From contig NZ_CP109031.1 in assembly GCF_036226925.1 (NCBI RefSeq), positions 5,704,001 through 5,768,000 on the forward strand: a DNA stretch of 64,000 nucleotides, given 5' to 3'. The notes beneath the pieces were generated by a model. That model saw only the letters and a list, made by a program, of their open reading frames with translations. It was not told the origin of the DNA and searched no databases. The translations under genes and the position numbers were made by a program. Below, piece by piece: positions 36,878 to 46,784 of the stretch. This stretch comes from Streptomyces sp. NBC_00659. GTDB lineage: Bacteria > Actinomycetota > Actinomycetes > Streptomycetales > Streptomycetaceae. The stretch's first letter is position 1. The number at the start of each line of letters is the position of its first letter.

Positions 36878-37435
36878 TCACTTGACGACGACGACCTTCG
36901 CGCCGACGGTCGCGAACCCCCACACCGCGTCGCCGTCAGCGCGCGAGGAGCGGATGCCGCCGAGCTTCTTCTCCGGGTCGGGCGCCTCCGTGGAGCCGTT
37001 CACCGCGGCGCTGAAGCCGAAGGCGATGCCGTTGACCAGCGAGAACCGTACGACGTGCTCGATCTGTGTCCCGTCGGACCCGGGGGTCGAGCCGGTCCGC
37101 GACGTGACGGCGTAGGTGCCGGGGTCCGGGTCGACCGTGCCCGGGGTGACCTTGAAGGTGCGCTTCACCTTGTTGCCCGCGCCGACGAGCCAGACGCGGT
37201 CGGAGCCGGTCGCGTAGACGACCCGCACACCGGTGCCGGACGAGGCCGGCAGCGCGGCCGGGTCCTTCTTGGCCCGGGGTGCCTTGGAGACGGAGGGCTT
37301 GGCCGACACGCTCGCGCTCGGTTCGCTGCCCAAGGTGTCCGGAACGTTCGCGGATGCCTGGAAAGCGAGGAAGCCGACTGCCGCGAGCGCCGCCACGGTG
37401 AGCCCGGCCACGATTCCCGAGCTGCTCCTAGCCAC
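36878..37435 (-). CDS. YkuD-like secreted protein lacking the catalytic cysteine
   Basis: 185 residues from the GTG at 37435 with AGAGGTGG upstream. A signal anchor (GIVAGLTVAALAAVGFLAFQ, 8-27) leads to a Ser/Lys/Pro linker and a domain (about 68-185). That domain follows the YkuD pattern, with VVYATGSDRVWLVGAGNKV, then PGTYAV and FSLVNGIAFGF. At the position of the catalytic SxGCxR it has KKLGGIRSSRADGDAVWGFA (about 157-175): the Cys is Gly159-160. It is therefore probably a pseudoenzyme or wall-binding protein. It diverges from tsaB. Confidence 0.65.
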   Translation of the reverse strand: MARSSSGIVAGLTVAALAAVGFLAFQASANVPDTLGSEPSASVSAKPSVSKAPRAKKDPAALPASSGTGVRVVYATGSDRVWLVGAGNKVKRTFKVTPGTVDPDPGTYAVTSRTGSTPGSDGTQIEHVVRFSLVNGIAFGFSAAVNGSTEAPDPEKKLGGIRSSRADGDAVWGFATVGAKVVVVK

Positions 37436-37546
37436 CTTGTGTGCCCACCTCTCGACCTTCGTACGTCCTTGCTGTTGACGGTAGCAGCCGAGGGACGGGA
37501 GTCCCGGGCGGCCTTGCGTCGGGCTCCGGCGCCGTACGCTGTTTGC

Positions 37547-38200
37547 GTGCTCTTGCTCGCTCTGGATACCGCCACCCCCGCCGTGACCGTCGCCCTGCAC
37601 GACGGCACGTCCGTCATCGCCTCGTCGAGCCAGGTGGACGCGCGCCGGCACGGGGAGCTGCTGCTGCCGGCCGTCGACCGGGTGCTCACCGAGGCAGGCC
37701 TCAAGCTGGACGCCGTCACCGGCATCGTCGTGGGCGTCGGCCCCGGCCCGTACACGGGGCTGCGCGTCGGCCTCATGACCGCCGACACCTTCGGAGTCGC
37801 GCTCGGCGTGCCCGTGCACGGTGTGTGCACCCTCGACGGGCTCGCGTACGCGGCCGATGTGGAGGGACCGTTCGTCGTCGCCACGGACGCCCGGCGCAAG
37901 GAGGTCTACTGGGCGCGGTACGCCGACCGCCTCACCCGGCTGTCGGAGCCCGCCGTGGACCGCCCCGCCGAGATCGACGAGGCCGTCACCGCGCTGCCCG
38001 CCGTCGGCGCGGGCGCCCTCCTGTACCCCGGCACCTTCGCCGACGCCCGCGCCCCCGAGAACGTCTCGGCCGCGGCCCTCGCCTCCCTGGCCGCCGGGAA
38101 ACTGGCCGCCGGTGAGGAACTGGAGCCGCCCAGGCCGCTGTATCTGCGCCGCCCGGACGCCCAGGTGCCCAAGAACTACAAGGTGGTCACCCCCAAGTGA
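37547..38200 (+). CDS. tsaB: tRNA threonylcarbamoyladenosine biosynthesis protein TsaB
   Basis: 217 residues from GTG 37547 (LLLALDTATPAVTVALHDG). This ASKHA-fold partner of TsaD has VVGVGPGPYTGLRVGLMTAD as its hallmark. TACGCT (37535-37540) is six bases before the start, so translation is probably leaderless. It overlaps rimI by four bases (GTGA) and starts the tsaB-rimI-tsaD operon. Confidence 0.94.
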   Translation: MLLLALDTATPAVTVALHDGTSVIASSSQVDARRHGELLLPAVDRVLTEAGLKLDAVTGIVVGVGPGPYTGLRVGLMTADTFGVALGVPVHGVCTLDGLAYAADVEGPFVVATDARRKEVYWARYADRLTRLSEPAVDRPAEIDEAVTALPAVGAGALLYPGTFADARAPENVSAAALASLAAGKLAAGEELEPPRPLYLRRPDAQVPKNYKVVTPK

Positions 38201-38691
38201 CCTTCGTACTGCGCGAGATGCGCTGGTGGGACATCGATCCCGTACTGGAGCTGGAGAAGGAACTCTTCCCCGTCGACGCCTGGTCCCGGGGCATGTTCTG
38301 GTCCGAACTGGCCCACGCCCGGGGACCGGAGGCCACCCGGCGCTACCTGGTCGCCTGCGACGGCGACGCGCTCGTCGGATACGCCGGGCTCGCCGCCTCG
38401 GGTGACCTGGGCGACGTGCAGACGATCGCGGTGCGGCGGGACCAGTGGGGCACCGGCCTGGGCGGCGTGCTGCTCACCGAACTGCTCCGGGCCGCCAGCG
38501 ACTTCGACTGCGCCGAGGTGATGCTCGAGTGCCGCGTGGACAACGTCCGCGCGCAGAAGCTCTACGAGCGCTTCGGCTTCGAGCCCATCGGCTTCCGGCG
38601 CGGCTACTACCAGCCGGGGAACGTGGACGCCCTGGTGATGCGGCTGCACGACCCATCGACCTCCGTACAAGGAACAGAGACCCATGGCTGA
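38197..38691 (+). CDS. rimI: ribosomal protein S18 alanine N-acetyltransferase RimI
   Basis: 164 residues from GTG 38197. A GNAT fold: acetyl-CoA loop [15 protein letters not shown] (variant of RxxGxG), then [20 protein letters not shown] and [17 protein letters not shown], the RimI-type C-terminus. Located between tsaB and tsaD as in many bacteria; it overlaps both (4 and 8 bases), so translation is coupled. Confidence 0.9.
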   Translation: MTFVLREMRWWDIDPVLELEKELFPVDAWSRGMFWSELAHARGPEATRRYLVACDGDALVGYAGLAASGDLGDVQTIAVRRDQWGTGLGGVLLTELLRAASDFDCAEVMLECRVDNVRAQKLYERFGFEPIGFRRGYYQPGNVDALVMRLHDPSTSVQGTETHG

Positions 38692-39787
38692 CGAACCGCT
38701 CGTCCTCGGCATCGAGACCTCCTGCGACGAGACCGGTGTCGGCATCGTCCGCGGGCACACCCTGCTCGCGGACGCGATCGCGTCGAGCGTCGACGAGCAC
38801 GCGCGCTTCGGCGGGGTCGTTCCCGAGGTCGCGTCCCGGGCCCACCTGGAGGCGATGGTCCCGACCATCCAGCGGGCGCTGAAGGACGCGGGTGTGTCGG
38901 CCGGGGACCTGGACGGCATCGCGGTCACCGCCGGACCCGGGCTCGCCGGGGCGCTGCTCGTCGGGGTCTCGGCCGCGAAGGCGTACGCGTACGCGCTGGG
39001 CAAGCCGCTGTACGGCGTCAACCACCTCGCCTCCCACATCTGTGTGGACCAGCTGGAGCACGGCGCCCTGCCGGAGCCCACGATGGCCCTGCTGGTGTCC
39101 GGCGGACACTCCTCGCTGCTGCTGTCCACCGACATCACCTCCGACGTACGGCCGATGGGCGCGACCATCGACGACGCGGCGGGCGAGGCCTTCGACAAGA
39201 TCGCGCGCGTGCTGAACCTAGGCTTCCCGGGCGGCCCGGTCATCGACCGGTACGCCAAGGAGGGCGACCCGAACGCCATCACGTTCCCGCGCGGTCTGAC
39301 CGGGCCGCGCGACCCGGCCTACGACTTCTCCTTCTCCGGTCTCAAGACCTCCGTGGCCCGCTGGATCGAGGCCAAGCGGGCGGCCGGGGAGGACGTGCCG
39401 GTGCGCGACGTGGCCGCGTCCTTCCAGGAGGCCGTGGTGGACGTGCTCACCCGCAAGGCCGTCCGCGCCTGCAAGGACGAGGGCGTCGACCACCTCATGA
39501 TCGGCGGTGGCGTGGCCGCGAACTCCCGGCTGCGCGTGCTCGCCCAGGAGCGCTGCGAGGCCGCCGGTATCCGGCTGCGGGTGCCGCGCCCCAAGCTGTG
39601 CACGGACAACGGCGCGATGGTCGCCGCGCTGGGCGCCGAGATGGTCGCCCGGAACCGGGCCGCCTCCGACTGGGACCTTTCGGCGGACTCGTCGCTGCCG
39701 GTGACCGATCCGCACGTGCCGGGGCGCGGGCACACGCACACGCACGATCACGTGCACGAGGTCGCGAAGGAGAACCTCTACCCGTGA
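38684..39787 (+). CDS. tsaD: tRNA N6-adenosine threonylcarbamoyltransferase TsaD
   Basis: 367 residues. It transfers the threonylcarbamoyl group to A37 of ANN-decoding tRNAs. Metal-binding His114 and His118 are in [27 protein letters not shown] and [12 protein letters not shown] are signatures. The last 25 or so residues add a His-rich tail ([14 protein letters not shown]) not needed for the fold. It overlaps rimI by eight bases and the next gene by four. Confidence 0.96.
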   Translation: MADEPLVLGIETSCDETGVGIVRGHTLLADAIASSVDEHARFGGVVPEVASRAHLEAMVPTIQRALKDAGVSAGDLDGIAVTAGPGLAGALLVGVSAAKAYAYALGKPLYGVNHLASHICVDQLEHGALPEPTMALLVSGGHSSLLLSTDITSDVRPMGATIDDAAGEAFDKIARVLNLGFPGGPVIDRYAKEGDPNAITFPRGLTGPRDPAYDFSFSGLKTSVARWIEAKRAAGEDVPVRDVAASFQEAVVDVLTRKAVRACKDEGVDHLMIGGGVAANSRLRVLAQERCEAAGIRLRVPRPKLCTDNGAMVAALGAEMVARNRAASDWDLSADSSLPVTDPHVPGRGHTHTHDHVHEVAKENLYP

Positions 39788-40041
39788 CCGTCGCGCTGAT
39801 GTGGGAGGCACGGGCCGTCGCAGGCCGGGGCGAGGACCTGCTCGACTGGGTGCGCGGGCAGGAGATCCCCGGGAACCCGGTGCGGCGGGAGATTTTGCGG
39901 GCGCCCCAGGACCGGGTTCTCGTCATCACCTGGTGGGACGCGGAGTACGACGCGGAGCTGCCCGAACTGCCGGAGCCCGACGGTGAGTTGGTGTCCCGGG
40001 CGGTGCACCGATGGCGCTTCGAGTCGGTCCCCGCACACTGA
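39784..40041 (+). CDS. hypothetical protein, 85 aa, coupled to tsaD
   Basis: GTG 39784 overlaps the tsaD stop (GTGA), so it is translationally coupled. The product ([20 protein letters not shown] then [20 protein letters not shown]) has the beta-alpha pattern of a dimeric alpha-beta barrel, but I cannot name a family. Cotranscription with tsaB-rimI-tsaD is its only functional hint. Confidence 0.7.
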   Translation: MTVALMWEARAVAGRGEDLLDWVRGQEIPGNPVRREILRAPQDRVLVITWWDAEYDAELPELPEPDGELVSRAVHRWRFESVPAH

Positions 40042-40078
40042 CCGCCGCTCCTCGGCCGACGGGCACGGACGGGTCCCC

Positions 40079-40118
40079 GGGAGCCGGTCGCCGAGCCCCC
40101 ACCCGGCTGCCGGCTCCC
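40079..40118. terminator. bidirectional terminator after the tsaD operon
   Basis: A 9-bp stem GGGAGCCGG (40079-40087) with CCGGCTCCC (40110-40118), 22-base loop, between convergent genes. Confidence 0.5.
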
Positions 40119-40137
40119 CGGAGTGCCCTCCGTCGGA

Positions 40138-42444
40138 TCAGGACACCTGCGCGACCTCGGACTCGCAGCGCATGCGCCGGTCCGTGCCGAGCTTCCGCAC
40201 CGGACCCGTCAGGTTCAGCCGGGCCGTGTGGCGCACGTCCGCGCTGGAGGCGGCGAGCCGCAGCTCCAGGGCGCCCGGTTCGACGACCCGGGTGCCGGTG
40301 CGGTCGGTGAACGCCGAGAGGTCCGCGTGGAAGCGGAACGTCACCCGGCGGGCCTCACCCGGTGCCAGGTCCAGGCGCCGGTAGCCGATCAGCCGCACGT
40401 CCGGGCGGGTCACCGAGGCCACCGGGTCGTGCAGGTAGAGCTGGACGACCTCGGCGCCCGCGCGCTCACCGGTGTTGCGGACGGTCACCGACACGTCGTA
40501 CGAACCGTCGGTGCCGATCCCGGTCTCGGGAACCTCGGCCGGCTCCCAGTCGAACGAGGTGTACGAGCGGCCGTGGCCGAACGGGTACAGCGGCGTCGGG
40601 TCCAGGTTGCTGACCTCGCCCGCCAGGCCCAGCGGCGGCTGGAGATACGTCCACGGCTGGCCGCCCGGGTCGCGCGGCACGCTCACCGGCAGCCTGCCCG
40701 AAGGGCCGACCCGGCCGGACAGCACGCCCGCCACCGCGGGGCCGCCCTCCTCGCCCGGGAAGAACGCCTGGACCACGCCGCCGAGACGGTCCTGCCAGCG
40801 GCCCAGCGCGTAGGGGCGACCGGTGAGCAGCACCAGGACCACCGGGACCCCCGTGGCGACCAGGGCGTCCAGCAACTCGCCCTGCACACCCGGCAGGCCG
40901 AGGTCGGCCACGTCGCAGCCCTCGCCGGAGGTGCCCTGGCCGAACAGCCCGGCCCGGTCGCCGAGCACCGCCACGCACACGTCGGCCTCGGCGGCCCGCG
41001 CCACCGCCTCCTCGAAACCGGACCGGTCCGCGTCCGAGACCCCGCAGCCCTGCGCGAACGTCACCTTGGCGTCCGGCAGTTCGGCGCGCAGCGCGTCGAG
41101 CACGGTCGGGATGTCCACACCTGTGGGCACCTCGGGGTGGTGCGTGAGCACGTGCGAGGGGAACGAGTAGCAGCCGAGCATCGCCAGGGGGTCCGCCGCG
41201 CGGGGACCGACCACCGCGATCCGGGTGTCCGGGGCCAGCGGCAGCACGCCGTCCGCGTTGTCCAGCAGGACCACCGACTCCTCGGCGAGCTTGCGGGCGA
41301 GCGCCCGGTTGCCCGGGGAGTCCAGGTCGACGGTCCGGCCGGTCTCCGGCCGCCAGTCCTCGTCCAGCAGGCCGAGTTCGCACTTCTGGAGCAGCACCCG
41401 GCGGGCCGCCCGGTCGATGAGCGACTCGGGGACGGTGCCCGCGCGGACGGCGGCCACCAGCGGCTCGCCGTAGCACTTCAGCGTGGGCAGCTCGACATCG
41501 ATGCCGGCCTCCAGCGCCTTGTGCGCCGCCTCGGCCTCGGTGCCGGCCACCCGGTGCAGCGTCTGGAGGAAGCCGACACCGAAGTAGTCCGAGACCACCG
41601 TGCCGGTGAAGCCCCACTCGTCGCGCAGCAGCTCGGTCAGCAGCTGCGGGTCGGCCGACGCCGGGACGCCGTCCGTGTCGTTGTAGGCGGCCATCACCGA
41701 ACGGGCGCCGCCCTCGCGGAGCGCCATCTCGAACGGCGGCAGCGTGATGTCGGCGAGCTCGCGCACACCCGCTCGCACCGGCGCCAGGTTCCGGGCGCCG
41801 GCCGAGGCCGCGTACCCGGCGAAGTGCTTGAGCGTGGCCACGATCCCGGCCGACTCCAGGCCGCGTACGTAGGCGGTGGCGACGGTGCCGACCAGGTACG
41901 GGTCCTCGCCGATGGTCTCCTCCACCCTGCCCCAGCGCAGGTCGCGGACCACGTCCAGGACCGGTGCGAGGCCCTGGTGGACGCCGACCGAGCGCAGGTC
42001 CTCGCCGATGCGCCGGCCCAGCTCCTCCACCAGCTCCGGGTGGAAGGTGGCGCCCCAGGACAGCGGGACCGGGTACGCCGTCGCCTGCCAGGCCGTGAAG
42101 CCCGCCAGGCACTCCTCATGGGCGACCGCGGGTATGCCGAAGCGGCTCGCTTCGATGATCCGGCGCTGGGCGCGGGCAAGGGCCTGCGCGCCCAGCGCCG
42201 GGTCCACGGGGGCGGTGCCGAAGGAGCGGGTGAGCTGGCCGAGACCGAGGGTGATCAGCTCGTCCCAGTCGTGGTCGGAGGACATCTCGCTCTGGAGCGG
42301 GGCGACTCCGCCGCCGTCCGTGTCGGCGCCCACCCACACGCCGTAGAGCTGGGCGGTCTTCTCCTCCAGGGTCATCCGGGAGAGCAGGTCGTCGACGCGG
42401 GTCGCGGCGGGCAGGGCGGGATCGCGCCAGGGAGCGGTGGTCAT
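40138..42444 (-). CDS. bxlA: GH3 family beta-xylosidase/beta-glucosidase
   Basis: 768 residues from ATG 42444 with CAGGAG five bases upstream. No signal peptide, so it acts in the cytoplasm on imported oligosaccharides. GH3 N-domain: KHFAGYA (206-212) and nucleophile Asp286 in GTVVSDYFGV. GH3 C-domain with EESVVLLDNADGVLPL and a C-terminal Fn3-like domain (VTVRNTGERAGAEVVQLYLH). Last gene of the importer operon. Length and context match BxlA of the Streptomyces xylobiose system; a beta-glucosidase is the alternative. Confidence 0.85.
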   Translation of the reverse strand: MTTAPWRDPALPAATRVDDLLSRMTLEEKTAQLYGVWVGADTDGGGVAPLQSEMSSDHDWDELITLGLGQLTRSFGTAPVDPALGAQALARAQRRIIEASRFGIPAVAHEECLAGFTAWQATAYPVPLSWGATFHPELVEELGRRIGEDLRSVGVHQGLAPVLDVVRDLRWGRVEETIGEDPYLVGTVATAYVRGLESAGIVATLKHFAGYAASAGARNLAPVRAGVRELADITLPPFEMALREGGARSVMAAYNDTDGVPASADPQLLTELLRDEWGFTGTVVSDYFGVGFLQTLHRVAGTEAEAAHKALEAGIDVELPTLKCYGEPLVAAVRAGTVPESLIDRAARRVLLQKCELGLLDEDWRPETGRTVDLDSPGNRALARKLAEESVVLLDNADGVLPLAPDTRIAVVGPRAADPLAMLGCYSFPSHVLTHHPEVPTGVDIPTVLDALRAELPDAKVTFAQGCGVSDADRSGFEEAVARAAEADVCVAVLGDRAGLFGQGTSGEGCDVADLGLPGVQGELLDALVATGVPVVLVLLTGRPYALGRWQDRLGGVVQAFFPGEEGGPAVAGVLSGRVGPSGRLPVSVPRDPGGQPWTYLQPPLGLAGEVSNLDPTPLYPFGHGRSYTSFDWEPAEVPETGIGTDGSYDVSVTVRNTGERAGAEVVQLYLHDPVASVTRPDVRLIGYRRLDLAPGEARRVTFRFHADLSAFTDRTGTRVVEPGALELRLAASSADVRHTARLNLTGPVRKLGTDRRMRCESEVAQVS

Positions 42445-42494
42445 GGAACTCCTGTCGGGGAAAGGGGGGTTCGAGCGCCCCTGGTCGTACACGT

Positions 42495-43394
42495 TCACTT
42501 GCCGCCCACACCCATGAGGCCGCCGACCAGCGCGCGGCGGGCCACCAGGTACACGATGAAGATCGGGGCACCGGAGAGGACGACCGAGGCGAGGATCGCG
42601 GGAATGTTCACGCCGAATTCGCTCACGTAGTTGAACAGGCCGAGGGTCAGCACCCGTGGTCCGTCGGACTGGGTGAAGATCAGCGGGAAGAGGAAGCCGT
42701 TCCAGGCCTGGAGCGCCGCGTAGATGACGACGGTGCTGATGCCGCCCTTGGACATCGGGATGACGAGCTGGAACAGCATCCGGGTGGTGGAGGCGCCGTC
42801 CAGCGCCATCGCCTCGTACATCTCCTCCGAGATGTCCCGCAGGGTGCCGGTGAGGATCAGCACCGACACCGGCATGGCGAACGCGGCCGTGGGCAGCACG
42901 ATCGCGAGCAGGCTGTCGTAGAGGTTCAGCTTGGCGATCATCAGGTAGAGCGGCACCACGACGGCCTGCGCCGGGATCGCCACGCCCAGCAGGAACAGCC
43001 GGAACGCTGCCCCCGACCAGACGCTGCGGGTCCGCACGGCCACGTACGACAGCGGGACGCACAGCACCAGGACGATCAGGACGACGCCGGCCGCGGCCAG
43101 CACCGTGTTCCACAGCAGGTGGCCGAAGCCGTTGTGCAGGACGGTGTTGTAGTTGTCCAGGGTCGGATGGGACGGCGGCTTCAGGGCGTTGTGGCCCAGC
43201 GCCTCGTCCTGGTGGGTGAGCGAGGCCGAGAACATCGCGTAGATCGGGATGATCACGACGGCCAGCCAGATCAGCGAGCCGGCGCCGGCGAGCGGGTTGG
43301 CGCGCCTGGCCCAGTGCCCGCGGCGGCGCGCGGGCCGCTCGGCCGTCGTGGCGGAGTCCGTCTTCACGGGACGGGGCAGAGTGTCGTGTGACAT
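42495..43394 (-). CDS. bxlG: carbohydrate ABC transporter permease, MalG type
   Basis: 299 residues, six helices. The EAA loop contacting the ATPase is visible as EMYEAMALDGASTTRMLFQL (about 190-209). An Arg-rich N-terminal tail (RPARRRGHWARRANPLAGAG) precedes helix one. It pairs with the upstream permease. No ATPase gene is nearby; Streptomyces sugar importers of this class usually share the ATPase MsiK encoded elsewhere. Confidence 0.85.
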   Translation of the reverse strand: MSHDTLPRPVKTDSATTAERPARRRGHWARRANPLAGAGSLIWLAVVIIPIYAMFSASLTHQDEALGHNALKPPSHPTLDNYNTVLHNGFGHLLWNTVLAAAGVVLIVLVLCVPLSYVAVRTRSVWSGAAFRLFLLGVAIPAQAVVVPLYLMIAKLNLYDSLLAIVLPTAAFAMPVSVLILTGTLRDISEEMYEAMALDGASTTRMLFQLVIPMSKGGISTVVIYAALQAWNGFLFPLIFTQSDGPRVLTLGLFNYVSEFGVNIPAILASVVLSGAPIFIVYLVARRALVGGLMGVGGK

Positions 43395-43398
43395 GGCG

Positions 43399-44313
43399 TC
43401 ACATCCCTTCCCTGGTACTGCGCATCGCGCCGAAGCCGGACAGCTTCACCATCAGCAGGGACAGCGCGGTCGCCGCGAGCACCAGGAACGAGGCGACGGC
43501 GCTCGCGTAGCCGAAGTCGTAGCTCTTGAAGCCCGCCTCGTACATCAGGTACGGCAGGATCGCCGTGTCGGTGCCCGGACCGCCCTGGGTGAGGATCAGG
43601 ACCGTCTCGAAGTACGTCAGCGAACCGACGACCATCAGCACACCGGACGTCGTCGCGGTGTTGCGGAGCTGCGGCAGGGTGATCGAGAAGAACTGCCGCA
43701 GGCGCCCGGCCCCGTCGATCGCCGCCGCCTGGTAGAGCACCTCGGGGATCTGCCGTGCCCCGCCCTGGTAGATCAGGGTGTGGAAGGGGATGAACTGCCA
43801 GCCGCCGACGAACACGATCGCGAGGAACGCGCCGCTGGTCGTGCCCAGGGTGTCCTTGTGGATGATGCCGAAGTTCGGGTCGAGGAGCGCGTAGAACAGC
43901 AGCGAGATCGCCGTCGACGACAGCAAGAACGGCACGAAGAAGATCGCCGAGAGGACCGCGCGGTTGCGCTGCCTGCCAGCCGCCCACACCCCGAGCAGCA
44001 GGGAGATCACCGTCTGGAACGCCCAGCTCACCACGGTCAGTCCGACGGTGACCGTCAGGGACTGGGTGAGCCGGTCGTCGCTCAGCAGCTTGCGCCAGTT
44101 GGCCAGACCGGCCGGCTGCGGATCGCCCAGGCCGTTCCATCTGGTGAACGACAGGTAGAAGGCCAGGACCATCGGGGCGAGGGCGAAGAACGCGAAGAAC
44201 AGGACGCCGGGGAGGGCCAGCGCCGCGCTCGGGCGGCCGGCCCTGTTGCGCCGGGCGGAGCGGGGGCGGCCCGCGTCGTTCCGCGGGCCGCCCTTGACCT
44301 GCGACACGCTCAC
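43399..44313 (-). CDS. bxlF: carbohydrate ABC transporter permease, MalF type
   Basis: 304 residues from a GTG that overlaps the binding-protein stop by four bases. Six predicted helices and an EAA loop ([20 protein letters not shown]). The basic N-terminus ([15 protein letters not shown]) is cytoplasmic. The next permease begins four bases after its stop, so the three transporter genes form one operon. Confidence 0.85.
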   Translation of the reverse strand: MSVSQVKGGPRNDAGRPRSARRNRAGRPSAALALPGVLFFAFFALAPMVLAFYLSFTRWNGLGDPQPAGLANWRKLLSDDRLTQSLTVTVGLTVVSWAFQTVISLLLGVWAAGRQRNRAVLSAIFFVPFLLSSTAISLLFYALLDPNFGIIHKDTLGTTSGAFLAIVFVGGWQFIPFHTLIYQGGARQIPEVLYQAAAIDGAGRLRQFFSITLPQLRNTATTSGVLMVVGSLTYFETVLILTQGGPGTDTAILPYLMYEAGFKSYDFGYASAVASFLVLAATALSLLMVKLSGFGAMRSTREGM

Positions 44314-45617
44314 TTCAGCTCCTTGAGCGCCGACACGAACTGCGTCGGCGAGGACTTGCCCACGAACAGCTTGTTGACCTCGGTGAGCATCGGCGTCGAC
44401 ACGTCCGGGTCGACCGCCTGGTCCCAGCTCAGCGTGAACGCCGGGGCCTGCTGCACCATCTGGTACTGGAACTTGGCGAACTCCGGGTTCGGCGAGGCGT
44501 CCAGGAGGGTCGCCGCGTTCGAGGTGGCCGGGACGTCACCGTTGGCGATGAGTTCCTTCGTGTACGCCAGGGAGGCGGAGTCCCGCAGGAAGGCGATCGC
44601 CGCGTCCTTGTTGGAGGTACGGGCGTTCACCGACCAGTAGTTGGTCGGGTTGCCGACCACGTTGCGGATGTCGCCGGCGCCGCCCTCGATCTGCGGGAAG
44701 GCGCACCAGCCCAGGTTCTTCTTGGCGAAGTCCGGGAACTTGCCGAGCTGCGTGGAGTACTCCCACGAACCCATCAGGTGCATCGCCGCCTTGCCCTTGG
44801 CGAAGACCGCGGGTGCGCCACCGTTGCCGTAGCCCACCGAGCTGTAGCCCTTGCCGAAGGCTCCGTCGTCGATCAGTTCCTTGACCGTCTGGGCGGCCTT
44901 GAGGACGGCCGGGTCGCCCCAGGCGGTGGCGTCACCGTTCTTGATCTTCTCGAAGACCTGGGGGCCGCCGATCCGGTCGACCAGATACTCCAGCCACATC
45001 AGCTCGGGCCAGATGTCCGCTCCACCCAGGGCGAACGGCGTGATGCCCGCCTTCTTCAGCTTGGTGTTGATGTCCAGCAACTGGTCCCAGGTGGTGGGCG
45101 GCTGGAGCTTGTTCTCCTCGAAGACGGTCTTGTTGTAGAAGAGGATCACGGGCTGCATGCCACGCATCGGCACGCCGTAGTTCTTGCCGTCCAGCCCGCC
45201 CGACGCCAGCACCGACGGCAGGAAGCCGCTCTTGAGCACGGAGTCGGACGTGATGACGTCGGTCAGGTCGACGAGCTGGCCGGCCTCGCGGTAGGCCTTG
45301 ATGGAGCCGCCGCCCCAGTTGAAGAACACGTCGGGGGCGTTGGGCGAGCCCATCGCCGTACGCAGCTTGGCCGGGTAGTCGGTGGCGGGCACCTTCTGGA
45401 GCTTGATCGTGCCCTTGGCCTTCTTCGCGGCGGCCGACGCGTTGAACCGGTTCACGGACTTGACCTGGATCTTCGCCGCGTCGTCGCCGTATACGAACGC
45501 GGTGAGCGTCCCGTCGGCGCCCGAGCCGCCGCCGGAGCCGCAGGCGGTGAGCCCGCCGGCAGAAGCCAGGGCTGCCGTGCCCGCGCCGAGGAACCAACGT
45601 CTGCTGTAGGACTCCAT
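44310..45617 (-). CDS. bxlE: sugar-binding lipoprotein of ABC importer, Tat-type signal
   Basis: 435 residues from ATG 45617 with GAGAGG upstream. The signal carries a twin-arginine motif ([10 protein letters not shown], residues 4-13) and a lipobox GGLTAC with Cys26, so it is probably a Tat-exported lipoprotein. The mature part is a family 1 extracellular solute-binding fold ([20 protein letters not shown] and [18 protein letters not shown]). Context points to xylo-oligosaccharides. First gene of the operon; operators lie 48-79 bases upstream. Confidence 0.87.
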   Translation of the reverse strand: MESYSRRWFLGAGTAALASAGGLTACGSGGGSGADGTLTAFVYGDDAAKIQVKSVNRFNASAAAKKAKGTIKLQKVPATDYPAKLRTAMGSPNAPDVFFNWGGGSIKAYREAGQLVDLTDVITSDSVLKSGFLPSVLASGGLDGKNYGVPMRGMQPVILFYNKTVFEENKLQPPTTWDQLLDINTKLKKAGITPFALGGADIWPELMWLEYLVDRIGGPQVFEKIKNGDATAWGDPAVLKAAQTVKELIDDGAFGKGYSSVGYGNGGAPAVFAKGKAAMHLMGSWEYSTQLGKFPDFAKKNLGWCAFPQIEGGAGDIRNVVGNPTNYWSVNARTSNKDAAIAFLRDSASLAYTKELIANGDVPATSNAATLLDASPNPEFAKFQYQMVQQAPAFTLSWDQAVDPDVSTPMLTEVNKLFVGKSSPTQFVSALKELK

Positions 45618-45664
45618 AGGACGGCACCTCTCGGTAGGCGCGAAGGATCGCCGGTGATCCATCG

Positions 45665-45696
45665 CGAATGTTTCGAGTTATTTTTCGAATGTTCCG
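45665..45696. promoter_or_regulatory. paired operators in the divergent bxlE / lacI-type intergenic region
   Basis: CGAATGTTTCG (45665-45675) is a CGAA-N3-TTCG palindrome, and CGAATGTTCCG (45686-45696) matches it except for one base, with a 21-base period, two helical turns. They lie between the divergent operon and regulator. The same architecture (CGAAACTTTCG) occurs before the xylanase gene at 47119. Confidence 0.65.
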
Positions 45697-45755
45697 GGAA
45701 GGTAAGGCGATCCGGTAGGCCCGTCAAGGGGTCGCGCAGAGATACGATCGCCGCC

Positions 45756-46784
45756 ATGAAGCCTGGGAAGTCCGCAGAACCACAGACGGCGACGCTGGCC
45801 GAGATCGCCCGGGAGGCCGGTGTCTCGGCTCCGACTGTTTCGAAAGTCCTCAACGGCCGCGCCGACGTCGCCCCCGCGACCCGCTCCCGCGTAGAGGAGC
45901 TGCTGCACGCCTACGGCTACCGCCGCCGCCGTGCCGAGGCCTCCCGCTCCCCGCTGATCGACCTGGTCTTCCACGAACTGGAGAGCGCCTGGGCGATGGA
46001 GGTCATCCGGGGCGTGGAGAACGTCGCCAGGGACGCCGGCCTCAGCGTGGTGCTCTCCGAGTCCGCCGGGCGGCTCACCCCCGGCCGGACCTGGGCCGAC
46101 CAGGTCGCCGCCCGCCGCCCGCACGGCGTGGTGCTCGTCCTCTCGGGCCTCGACGACTCCCAGCGCGCCCTGCTGAACAGCCGCTCCATCCCGTTCGTGG
46201 TGATGGACCCGGCGGGCGACCCCGGGGTCGACGTGCCCTCCATCGGCGCCACCAACTGGCAGGGCGGCCTCGCCGCCACCCGCCACCTCGTCGAACTCGG
46301 CCACACCCGGATCGGCGCCATCAGCGGGCCGTCACGGATGATGTGCAGCCGGGCACGCGTCGACGGCTACCGCGCGGCGCTGGAGACGGCCGGGCTGCCG
46401 GTCGACCCCTCGCTGATCGTCGCCGGGGACTTCCACCACGAGGCCGGCCACCGGATCGGCCTCGACCTGCTGCGCCGCCCCGACCGGCCCACGGCCGTCT
46501 TCGCCGGCAACGACCTCCAGGCGCTCGGCCTCTACGAGGCGGCCCGTGAACTGGGGCTGCGCATTCCCGAGGACCTCAGCGTCGTCGGCTTCGACGATCT
46601 GCCGGTGGCGCGCTGGGTGGGGCCGCCGCTGACGACCGTACGGCAGCCGCTCACGGAGATGGCCGAGGCGGCGGCGAAGCTGGTGCTCGACCTGAGCCGC
46701 CAGGAAAGGCCGTCGGCCGGGACGAGGATGGAACTGGCGACGAGCATGGTCGTGCGCAGCAGCACGGGGGCGCCTCCGGCGTGA
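45756..46784 (+). CDS. bxlR: LacI family transcriptional regulator
   Basis: 342 residues. N-terminal HTH TLAEIAREAGVSAPTVSKVL (13-32) with hinge helix RSRVEELLHAYGYRRR, then a periplasmic-binding-protein-like domain with VFAGNDLQALGLYEAARELG. It is divergent from the importer operon and probably represses it through the CGAA-N3-TTCG sites. TACGAT (45743-45748) sits seven bases before the ATG: leaderless. Confidence 0.85.
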   Translation: MKPGKSAEPQTATLAEIAREAGVSAPTVSKVLNGRADVAPATRSRVEELLHAYGYRRRRAEASRSPLIDLVFHELESAWAMEVIRGVENVARDAGLSVVLSESAGRLTPGRTWADQVAARRPHGVVLVLSGLDDSQRALLNSRSIPFVVMDPAGDPGVDVPSIGATNWQGGLAATRHLVELGHTRIGAISGPSRMMCSRARVDGYRAALETAGLPVDPSLIVAGDFHHEAGHRIGLDLLRRPDRPTAVFAGNDLQALGLYEAARELGLRIPEDLSVVGFDDLPVARWVGPPLTTVRQPLTEMAEAAAKLVLDLSRQERPSAGTRMELATSMVVRSSTGAPPA

